Source of the DNA: Sedimentitalea sp041224545
GTDB taxonomy: Bacteria; Pseudomonadota; Alphaproteobacteria; Rhodobacterales; Rhodobacteraceae
DNA: 64,000 nucleotides
NCBI RefSeq assembly: GCF_041224545.1
Contig: NZ_JBGFGP010000166.1
Location: 124,001 to 188,000, forward strand
Reading direction: 5' to 3'
The position numbers and the translations under genes were made by a program. The notes below the pieces were generated by a model that saw only the letters and a list, made by a program, of their open reading frames with translations, did not search any database and had not been told where the DNA came from. How positions within the stretch are numbered: the stretch's first letter is position 1; the number at the start of each line of letters is the position of its first letter. Below, in pieces: positions 26,705-33,106 of this stretch.

Positions 26705-26805
26705 CCCGTTTTGCCGCGATCGCCGGTGATAACGCGCGGATGATATTGCGTATCATCCCGGCGATCGTTGCTGTCGGGCCTTCTTGCAGGAGGATGCCGA
26801 CATGA
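26701..26805 (+). other. 34-codon ORF bridging two accessory genes
   Basis: ATG 26701 overlaps the previous stop (ATGA) and its frame (MTRFAAIAGDNARMILR...) ends in TGA 26803-26805, overlapping the next ATG at 26802 (ATGA). It spans the whole 97-base gap. The downstream gene also has a strong AGGAGG, so coupling would be an addition, not a necessity. Confidence 0.3.
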
Positions 26806-27218
26806 TCCGATTGAAAACCTGTGCCCTGGCGTTGCTTGTTGTTGCGATTGGCCCGACGATGACGGCGGCGCAATCCAGGCCCCCACTGAGCGAGGTCGCC
26901 GAGATCGAGGACACCTTGTTCGTGGTCGCTTTGGCCAACGAGGTCGGGCGCAAATGCGAGACCATCAGCGGGCGGTGGTTGAAGGGTTACAACACGCTGT
27001 TCAAGCTGCGCGGACGCGCCAACGAGATGGGCTATACCGATGCGGAGATCCGCGCCTATGTCGAATCCGACACCGAGAAGGCCCGGATGCGCGCCAAGGG
27101 CGAAAGCTACCTGAAATCAAAGGGTGTCGTGCTCGACAAACCCGAAACCTTCTGCGCGTTCGGTCGTGCGGAGATAGCAAAATCCAGCGCGATCGGCGCG
27201 CTGCTGAAGGCGAGATAG
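26802..27218 (+). CDS. DUF5333-type exported protein
   Basis: A 138-residue protein with a clear signal peptide (MIRLKTCALALLVVAIGP, cleavage likely after TAAQS) and a helical mature part including IEDTLFVVALANEVGRKC and TFCAFGRAEIAKSSAIG. It matches my memory of DUF5333, a Rhodobacterales family located upstream of nuoG. Two conserved cysteines could form a disulfide. ATG 26802 is preceded by AGGAGG at 26788-26793, a decisive ribosome-binding site compared with the open extension to 26784. Function unknown; it would be periplasmic. Confidence 0.8.
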   Translation: MIRLKTCALALLVVAIGPTMTAAQSRPPLSEVAEIEDTLFVVALANEVGRKCETISGRWLKGYNTLFKLRGRANEMGYTDAEIRAYVESDTEKARMRAKGESYLKSKGVVLDKPETFCAFGRAEIAKSSAIGALLKAR

Positions 27219-27221
27219 ACC

Positions 27222-29243
27222 ATGTCTGACCTGCGCAAGATCAACATCGACGGAACCGAGATCGAAGTGGATGGGGCGATGACCCTGATTCAGGCCTGCG
27301 AAGTGGCGGGCGTGGAGATTCCGCGTTTCTGCTATCACGAGCGGCTGTCGATCGCGGGGAACTGCCGCATGTGTCTGGTCGAGGTTGTCGGCGGTCCGCC
27401 GAAACCGGCGGCATCCTGCGCCATGCAGGTCAGGGACCTGCGGCCCGGTCCCGAGGGGCAGGCACCGCAGGTCAAGACCAATTCGCCCATGGTCAAGAAG
27501 GCCCGCGAAGGGGTGATGGAGTTCCTGCTGATCAACCACCCGCTGGATTGTCCTATCTGCGATCAGGGCGGCGAGTGCGATCTGCAGGATCAGGCGATGG
27601 CATATGGCGTCGATTTCTCGCGCTATCGCGAGGCCAAGCGGGCGTCGGATGACCTCGATCTCGGGCCGCTCGTGGAAACCCACATGACGCGCTGCATTTC
27701 CTGCACGCGCTGTGTGCGCTTTACCACCGAGGTTGCCGGGATCACCCAGATGGGACAGACCGGGCGTGGCGAGGATGCCGAGATCACCAGCTATCTTGGC
27801 GAGACGCTCGATTCCAACCTGCAGGGCAATATCATCGACCTGTGCCCGGTGGGTGCGCTGGTGTCCAAACCCTATGCGTTCACCGCGCGCCCGTGGGAGT
27901 TGACCAAGACCGAGAGCATCGACGTGATGGACGCGCTTGGCTCGAATATCCGGATCGACACCAAGGGCCGCGAAGTCATGCGGTTCCTGCCGCGCAACCA
28001 CGATGGCGTGAATGAGGAATGGATTTCGGACAAGACCCGCTTTGTCTGGGACGGGTTGCGCCGGCAAAGGCTCGATCAACCCTATGTGCGCGAGAATGGC
28101 AAGCTGCGCCCGGCAAGCTGGAGCGAGGCGCTGGCCGCCGCGTCCGCCGCGTTGGGCTCGGCCAAGACTCCCGCCGGGGTCGTGGGCGATCTTGCCCCGG
28201 TCGAAGCGGCCTTTGCGCTCAGGCAATTGATCGAGGGGCGCGGTGGCGTGGTCGAATGCCGTACCGACGGGGCCAGGCTGCCTGCGGGGAATCGCGGTGC
28301 ATATGTCGGCACGGCGCGGATCCAGGATATCGATACGGCCGAGCGCATCCTGCTGATCGGCACCAACCCGCGTGTCGAAGCGCCGGTTCTGAACTCACGG
28401 ATCCGCCGCGCATGGGCGCGCGGCTCCGACATCGCGCTTGTCGGGCAGGCGGCGGACCTCACTTACGATTACGCCCATGTCGGCACGGACCGCGCGGCGC
28501 TGCAGCAGGTGGTGGACATGGGCGGTGACGATGAGATCCGCAACCGCTCCTCGCTGGTCATTGTCGGGCAGGGTGCCTTGCAGGAGGCGGACGGCGCCGC
28601 TGTTCTCGCTGCCGCGCAACAGGTCGCCGAGGCGACGGCGAGCGGCCTGCTGATCCTGCACACCGCCGCCGGGCGGGTTGGTGCGATGGATGTGGGCTGC
28701 ACCAATGACCGCGGCATGGATGCCATCGACGATGCGGATGTGATCTATAACCTCGGGGCCGACGAGATCGAGATCGCCGAGGGGGCTTTTGTGATCTATC
28801 AGGGCAGCCACGGCGATCGCGGTGCGCATCGCGCCGACGTCATCCTGCCCGGCGCGGCCTATACCGAAGAGGCCGGGCTGTTCGTCAACACCGAGGGCCG
28901 CCCGCAACTGGCGTTGCGCTCCGGGTTCCCGCCGGGGCAGGCCAAGGAAAACTGGGCGATTCTGCGCGCGTTGAGTGCCGAGTTGGGTGAGGCGCTGCCC
29001 TATGACTCGCTGGCACAGCTGCGCCGCACGCTGGTCGCCGAGGTGCCGCACCTTGCCAAGGTGGATGAGGTTCCTGAAAACGAGGTTCAGCCGCTGCCCG
29101 AGGCGCCTCTCGGCTCGGCATCCTTCCGCTGCGCGATCAGCGATTTCTACCTGACCAATCCGATTGCGCGGGCCAGCACGCTGATGGCCGAACTGTCGGC
29201 GGCCAACAAGGCGCGCGGGCAGGCGCGGGTCGCGGCGGAATGA
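27222..29243 (+). CDS. nuoG: NADH-quinone oxidoreductase subunit G
   Basis: A 673-residue subunit, the compact alphaproteobacterial/mitochondrial length. It carries a chain of clusters: [2Fe-2S] N1b ligands C37, C48, C51, C66; [4Fe-4S] N5 ligands H106, C110, C113, C119 (HPLDCPICDQGGEC); and N4 ligands C158, C161, C164 and C208 (CISCTRC, DLCPVGAL). The C-terminal half is the molybdopterin-oxidoreductase-like fold without the extra N7 cluster of E. coli-type enzymes. Its stop overlaps a 76-codon ORF (ATGA). Confidence 0.97.
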   Translation: MSDLRKINIDGTEIEVDGAMTLIQACEVAGVEIPRFCYHERLSIAGNCRMCLVEVVGGPPKPAASCAMQVRDLRPGPEGQAPQVKTNSPMVKKAREGVMEFLLINHPLDCPICDQGGECDLQDQAMAYGVDFSRYREAKRASDDLDLGPLVETHMTRCISCTRCVRFTTEVAGITQMGQTGRGEDAEITSYLGETLDSNLQGNIIDLCPVGALVSKPYAFTARPWELTKTESIDVMDALGSNIRIDTKGREVMRFLPRNHDGVNEEWISDKTRFVWDGLRRQRLDQPYVRENGKLRPASWSEALAAASAALGSAKTPAGVVGDLAPVEAAFALRQLIEGRGGVVECRTDGARLPAGNRGAYVGTARIQDIDTAERILLIGTNPRVEAPVLNSRIRRAWARGSDIALVGQAADLTYDYAHVGTDRAALQQVVDMGGDDEIRNRSSLVIVGQGALQEADGAAVLAAAQQVAEATASGLLILHTAAGRVGAMDVGCTNDRGMDAIDDADVIYNLGADEIEIAEGAFVIYQGSHGDRGAHRADVILPGAAYTEEAGLFVNTEGRPQLALRSGFPPGQAKENWAILRALSAELGEALPYDSLAQLRRTLVAEVPHLAKVDEVPENEVQPLPEAPLGSASFRCAISDFYLTNPIARASTLMAELSAANKARGQARVAAE

Positions 29244-29470
29244 TCGGTGTGGGGAACATAACTCCATCGGGCACCCCTCGAGACCTCTTGGCGATTGCCG
29301 CGCATCAATTGCGCGCGAAATGCGCGGAAGAGGCTGGTATATGGCCGGCAGATGCTGTTTACACCAACGCGTCATCATTGCCATGCAAGCTGGACAAGCC
29401 GGGCACCTGTCCCGTGGCCGCCGCGCAAGCAGAACAACGGAATACCGACGGTATGAGGACCTATGGCTGA
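29240..29470 (+). CDS. Possible 76-residue protein between nuoG and nuoH
   Basis: ATG 29240 overlaps the nuoG stop (ATGA) and the frame ends at 29470, eight bases into nuoH. The middle part (LLAIAAHQLRAKCAEEAGIWPADAVYTNASSLPCKLDKPG, seen as shorter pieces) reads like a real cysteine-containing protein, while the start and end look less constrained. Codon choice is weaker than in the flanking nuo genes. It fills the largest gap of the operon (219 bases), so either this is a genuine small gene or a bridging frame. I do not recognise it. Confidence 0.5.
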   Translation: MIGVGNITPSGTPRDLLAIAAHQLRAKCAEEAGIWPADAVYTNASSLPCKLDKPGTCPVAAAQAEQRNTDGMRTYG

Positions 29471-30500
29471 TTTCTTTTCCACTCCGGGCGGCATCGCGGT
29501 GCTGGTTCTTGCACAAGTGCTCGCCGTGGTTGCCTTCGTGATGATCTCGCTGCTGTTCCTTGTCTATGGCGACCGCAAGATCTGGGCCGCTGTCCAGATG
29601 CGACGCGGCCCCAATGTCGTGGGCGTCTATGGCTTGCTGCAATCGGTGGCGGACGCGCTGAAATACGTCGTCAAGGAGGTGGTCGTCCCCGCCGGGGCGG
29701 ACCGCGCGGTGTTCCTTCTGGCGCCGTTGACCAGCTTTGTGCTCGCGATGATCGCCTGGGCGGTGATCCCGTTCAGCGACGGCTGGGTGCTTTCCGACAT
29801 CAACGTGGCGATCCTCTATGTCTTCGCGGTATCGAGCCTCGAAGTCTATGGCGTGATCATGGGGGGCTGGGCGTCGAACTCGAAATACCCGTTCCTCGGC
29901 AGCCTGCGCTCGGCGGCGCAGATGATCTCTTACGAGGTGTCCATCGGGTTGATCATCATCGGCGTGATCATTTCCACGGGCTCGATGAACTTCAGCGCCA
30001 TCGTGCGGGCACAGGATACCGGTTTCGGCTTTTTCGGCTGGTACTGGCTGCCCCACTTCCCGATGGTGTTCCTGTTCTTCATCTCGGCGCTGGCGGAAAC
30101 CAACCGCCCGCCCTTTGATCTTCCCGAAGCGGAGTCGGAACTGGTCGCGGGATACCAGGTCGAATATTCCGCCACGCCATTCCTGTTGTTCATGGCCGGT
30201 GAATATATCGCCATCTTCCTGATGTGCGCACTGACCTCGCTGCTGTTCTTCGGCGGCTGGCTGTCGCCGATCCCGGGGCTTCCGGATGGCGTGCTCTGGA
30301 TGGTCGCCAAGATGGCGTTCTTCTTCTTCCTCTTCGCGATGGTCAAGGCGATCACGCCGCGTTACCGCTATGACCAGCTGATGCGGCTGGGCTGGAAAGT
30401 CTTCCTGCCGTTCAGCCTGGTCTGGGTGGTCTTCGTGTCCTTCGCGGCAAAATTCGGCTGGTTCTGGGGCGTTTTCGCCCGCTGGAGCACGGGAGTCTGA
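29463..30500 (+). CDS. nuoH: NADH-quinone oxidoreductase subunit H
   Basis: A 345-residue membrane subunit with about eight helices that forms the quinone entry channel. Family motifs are VYGDRKIWAAVQMRRGPNVVG in the first loop (seen as GDRKIWAA and QMRRGPN), EVSIGLIIIGV, and NRPPFDLPEAESELVAGYQVEYS in pieces such as RPPFDLPEAE. Strongly conserved in length. It starts inside the end of the preceding small ORF and is followed two bases later by nuoI. Confidence 0.97.
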   Translation: MADFFSTPGGIAVLVLAQVLAVVAFVMISLLFLVYGDRKIWAAVQMRRGPNVVGVYGLLQSVADALKYVVKEVVVPAGADRAVFLLAPLTSFVLAMIAWAVIPFSDGWVLSDINVAILYVFAVSSLEVYGVIMGGWASNSKYPFLGSLRSAAQMISYEVSIGLIIIGVIISTGSMNFSAIVRAQDTGFGFFGWYWLPHFPMVFLFFISALAETNRPPFDLPEAESELVAGYQVEYSATPFLLFMAGEYIAIFLMCALTSLLFFGGWLSPIPGLPDGVLWMVAKMAFFFFLFAMVKAITPRYRYDQLMRLGWKVFLPFSLVWVVFVSFAAKFGWFWGVFARWSTGV

Positions 30501-30502
30501 TC

Positions 30503-30997
30503 ATGGCGAATATCGACTATACCCGCGCGGCCAAGTACTTCCTGCTCTGGGATTTCGTGGTCGGGATGAAACTGGGCCTCAAGTATTTCTTTGCGCCCAA
30601 GGCGACGGTCAACTATCCGCACGAAAAGGGGCCGCTCAGCCCGCGTTTCAGGGGCGAACATGCGCTGCGCCGCTATCCCAATGGCGAAGAGCGGTGCATT
30701 GCGTGCAAGCTGTGCGAGGCGATTTGCCCGGCACAGGCGATCACTATCGATGCGGAACCCCGCGAAGACGGTTCCCGCCGCACCACGCGCTATGACATCG
30801 ACATGACCAAGTGCATCTATTGCGGCTTCTGTCAGGAGGCCTGCCCGGTGGATGCCATCGTCGAGGGGCCGAATTTCGAGTTCGCCACGGAAACCCGTGA
30901 AGAGCTTTTCTATGACAAGGAGAAGCTGCTCGCCAATGGCGAGATGTGGGAGGCCGAAATCGCCCGGAACCTGGAGCTGGACGCGCCGTACCGATGA
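30503..30997 (+). CDS. nuoI: NADH-quinone oxidoreductase subunit I
   Basis: A 164-residue subunit with two [4Fe-4S] clusters N6a and N6b. Ligand sets are C65, C68, C71, C75 (CIACKLCEAICP) and C104, C107, C110, C114 (CIYCGFCQEACP), each with the ferredoxin CP ending. It links NuoG to NuoB in the electron path. Its stop overlaps the first of two carboxymuconolactone-decarboxylase-like genes (ATGA). Confidence 0.98.
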   Translation: MANIDYTRAAKYFLLWDFVVGMKLGLKYFFAPKATVNYPHEKGPLSPRFRGEHALRRYPNGEERCIACKLCEAICPAQAITIDAEPREDGSRRTTRYDIDMTKCIYCGFCQEACPVDAIVEGPNFEFATETREELFYDKEKLLANGEMWEAEIARNLELDAPYR

Positions 30998-31398
30998 ATA
31001 CTGCAGGCACCGATAAAGGCACCTATGCACGTGGCAGCGAATTGGCGGAAAAGGTCAATCCCGGGATGGAGGCCGTGCTGGCCAGACGCTATGACGCGTT
31101 GGTGCCGGGACTGTCGCGGACCATCTTCGACGTGGCCTATGGGCGGTTCTGTGCGCGCGAGGGGCTGGACGAGAAAACCCGCCTGCCGGCGACCGTCGCG
31201 GCACCGACGGCTCTGGGTGGTCAGACTCGGCCGCAGCTCAAGGTGAATATCGCCAATGCACGCAAGGTGGGTGCCAGGCAGAGTGAAATCGGCGAAGTGA
31301 TTTTCCAGATGGCGCTTTACGGCGGGTTTCCGGCCGTCATCAACACGAAGAACGCGGCGCTTGAAGTATTCGAGGAAGAGGCCATGAACGATGAGTGA
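30994..31398 (+). CDS. Carboxymuconolactone decarboxylase-like protein, copy 1
   Basis: A 134-residue all-helical CMD/AhpD-fold protein. LDEKTRLPATVAAPTALGG...VNIANARKVGARQSEIGEVIFQMALYGGFPAVINTKNAALEVF shows the family pattern (A[R/L]xxGA...E[I/V]xE...YxGxPA). It lacks the CxxC redox pair of AhpD, so peroxidase activity is not expected. It starts within the nuoI stop (ATGA) and overlaps the second copy by eight bases. Position between nuoI and nuoJ is noted as unusual. Function unknown. Confidence 0.85.
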   Translation: MNTAGTDKGTYARGSELAEKVNPGMEAVLARRYDALVPGLSRTIFDVAYGRFCAREGLDEKTRLPATVAAPTALGGQTRPQLKVNIANARKVGARQSEIGEVIFQMALYGGFPAVINTKNAALEVFEEEAMNDE

Positions 31399-31798
31399 CC
31401 CGCAGAATCCGTTCGAGGCCATGATGAAACAGGCCCAGGAGATGGCCAAGGCGCTGAACCCGGCGCTCGAGAGCTTTTCGCCAAAAGGGTTTGAGGCTTT
31501 GTGGCCGACCATGCCCAAAGAGGCGATGGAATTGATGTTCGGCAATACGGTCAACAAGGATGGGCTGGATGCCAAGACCAGACTTCTGATCACGCTCTGC
31601 GGCTTGACCATGCAGGGCGCGCAGGCAGATACCGCGGTGCGCCAGACCGTGCGCCACGCCATTGCCGCGGGCGCGCGCAAGCAGGAAATCGTCGAAACCA
31701 TCGGCCAGATGTCGGTTTTTGCCGGCATTCCCGCCATGACCCGGGCGCTGGAACTGGCGCAAGAGGTGATGGGCGAGACAGAGGAGGACAAGTCATGA
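31391..31798 (+). CDS. Carboxymuconolactone decarboxylase-like protein, copy 2
   Basis: A 135-residue relative of the preceding protein: LDAKTRLLITLCGLTMQGA...RHAIAAGARKQEIVETIGQMSVFAGIPAMTRALELAQEVM aligns with copy 1 through LD[EA]KTRL, GAR[QK]xEI, QM and G[FI]PA. It also lacks CxxC (a single Cys at LCGL). The two probably arose by tandem duplication and may form a mixed oligomer. The gene overlaps nuoJ by four bases (ATGA). Confidence 0.87.
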   Translation: MSDPQNPFEAMMKQAQEMAKALNPALESFSPKGFEALWPTMPKEAMELMFGNTVNKDGLDAKTRLLITLCGLTMQGAQADTAVRQTVRHAIAAGARKQEIVETIGQMSVFAGIPAMTRALELAQEVMGETEEDKS

Positions 31799-32397
31799 GC
31801 GTTTTTGCCTTCTACCTCTTTTCGATCAGCGTGATCGCCGGCGGCCTGTTTACCGTCATCAGCCGCCAGCCGGTGCATTCGGTGCTGTGGCTGATCCTGT
31901 CCTTCATTTCGGCGGCGGGGCTGTTCGTTCTGCTGGGCGCGGAATTCGTCGCGATGCTGCTGGTCATCGTGTATGTGGGCGCGGTGGCGGTCCTGTTCCT
32001 GTTCGTCGTCATGATGCTGGACGTGGATTTTGCCGAACTCAAGGCCGAGATGGCGCGCTACATGCCGCTTGCGCTGCTGATCGGGCTGGTGATCCTGATG
32101 CAGTTGGTCATGGCCTTCGGCGTATGGGAGAGCAGTCACGCCGCCAGCGAATTGCGCACGCAAGTCATCCCGGTTGACCGGCAGAATACCGAAGCCCTGG
32201 GCCTGATCCTGTACGATCAGTATTTTCTGCTGTTCCAGTTGGCGGGTCTGATCCTGCTGGTGGCGATGGTCGGTGCAATCGTGCTGACCCTGCGCCACAG
32301 GACCGACATCAAGCGGCAGAACGTGGTTGCGCAGATCATGCGCGATCCGGCCGCCGCGATGGAGTTGAAAGACGTCAAACCCGGGCAGGGGCTTTAA
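31795..32397 (+). CDS. nuoJ: NADH-quinone oxidoreductase subunit J
   Basis: A 200-residue membrane subunit (about five helices) equivalent to ND6. MSVFAFYLFSISVIAGGLF begins at ATG 31795, which overlaps the CMD copy 2 stop. ISRQPVHSVLWLI and AEFVAMLLVIVYVGAVAVLFLFVVMMLD give the characteristic TM3 region with the conserved pi-bulge segment. A much longer open frame starting at 31501 is only a shadow of the CMD gene. Confidence 0.96.
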   Translation: MSVFAFYLFSISVIAGGLFTVISRQPVHSVLWLILSFISAAGLFVLLGAEFVAMLLVIVYVGAVAVLFLFVVMMLDVDFAELKAEMARYMPLALLIGLVILMQLVMAFGVWESSHAASELRTQVIPVDRQNTEALGLILYDQYFLLFQLAGLILLVAMVGAIVLTLRHRTDIKRQNVVAQIMRDPAAAMELKDVKPGQGL

Positions 32398-32400
32398 CCG

Positions 32401-32790
32401 ATGACTCGTACCTCTACCACGACCCGCCGCGTCGGCATGATCCTTGCGGGGTGCCAGTTGCTTCTGGCAAGTGCCGTATCGGCCGAGAGTCCGATCACCA
32501 CACCGCAACAGGTCGACAGGGATTACGAGATCGCCAGCAAGGATTTCGGTGACGGTTTTGTGCAGCTTCACTCGCGCAAGGACGGCGCGGATGGAAGCGC
32601 CCATGCCGTTCACAGTTTCGATTGCGCGAACAAGAGCTATGCCTCGGTCTATTCGGGCGAGACCCCGCCCGAGGCCTTTCCGCTCGATTCACTCGGTTTC
32701 AACCTCAACCAGATCGAGGAAAACTCCGAGGTCGCAGCGCTGGCCCAACACGCATGCAGGAAGCACGGTTATCCGTTGCTGGAATGGTGA
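32401..32790 (+). CDS. Exported 129-residue protein between nuoJ and nuoK
   Basis: A signal peptide (RRVGMILAGCQLLLASAVSA, cleavage near AES) precedes a mature part of about 100 residues with two cysteines (SFDCANK, HACRKHG) that could form a disulfide, and a regular pattern of acidic residues. No domain recognised. It lies four bases after nuoJ and four before nuoK, so it is co-translated with membrane subunits. The signal peptide might instead act as a membrane anchor. Not a known complex I subunit. Confidence 0.72.
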   Translation: MTRTSTTTRRVGMILAGCQLLLASAVSAESPITTPQQVDRDYEIASKDFGDGFVQLHSRKDGADGSAHAVHSFDCANKSYASVYSGETPPEAFPLDSLGFNLNQIEENSEVAALAQHACRKHGYPLLEW

Positions 32791-32793
32791 AAC

Positions 32794-33099
32794 ATGATCG
32801 GACTTGAACATTACCTGACGGTTGCGGCGACCTTGTTCGTCATCGGCATTTTCGGCCTGTTTCTGAACCGCAAGAACGTGATCATCCTGCTGATGAGCAT
32901 CGAACTGATGCTGTTGGCGGTAAACATCAACCTTGTGGCGTTCTCGAGCTTTCTTGGCGATCTGGTCGGGCAGGTGTTCACGCTGTTCGTGCTGACGGTG
33001 GCCGCTGCCGAGGCTGCAATCGGCCTTGCGATTCTGGTCTGCTTCTTCCGCAACCGTGGCACCATCGCGGTCGAAGACGTCAACATGATGAAGGGCTGA
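32794..33099 (+). CDS. nuoK: NADH-quinone oxidoreductase subunit K
   Basis: A 101-residue three-helix subunit equivalent to ND4L. The sequence GLEHYLTVAATLFVIGIFGLFLNRKN opens it (LFLNRKNVI is diagnostic), and the membrane glutamates needed for proton transfer are present in SIELMLLAVN and AAAEAAIGLAIL. Standard length. Confidence 0.97.
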   Translation: MIGLEHYLTVAATLFVIGIFGLFLNRKNVIILLMSIELMLLAVNINLVAFSSFLGDLVGQVFTLFVLTVAAAEAAIGLAILVCFFRNRGTIAVEDVNMMKG

Positions 33100-33106
33100 G
33101 AGACAT

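Noticed and set aside
31501..31794. Apparent N-terminal extension of nuoJ
   Set aside because: It overlaps the CMD copy 2 gene in another frame and has no similarity to NuoJ; ATG 31795 gives the normal length and couples to the CMD stop.
30994..31798. Annotation of the two CMD genes as AhpD peroxidase partners
   Set aside because: Neither has the CxxC active site, so alkyl hydroperoxidase activity is not supported.
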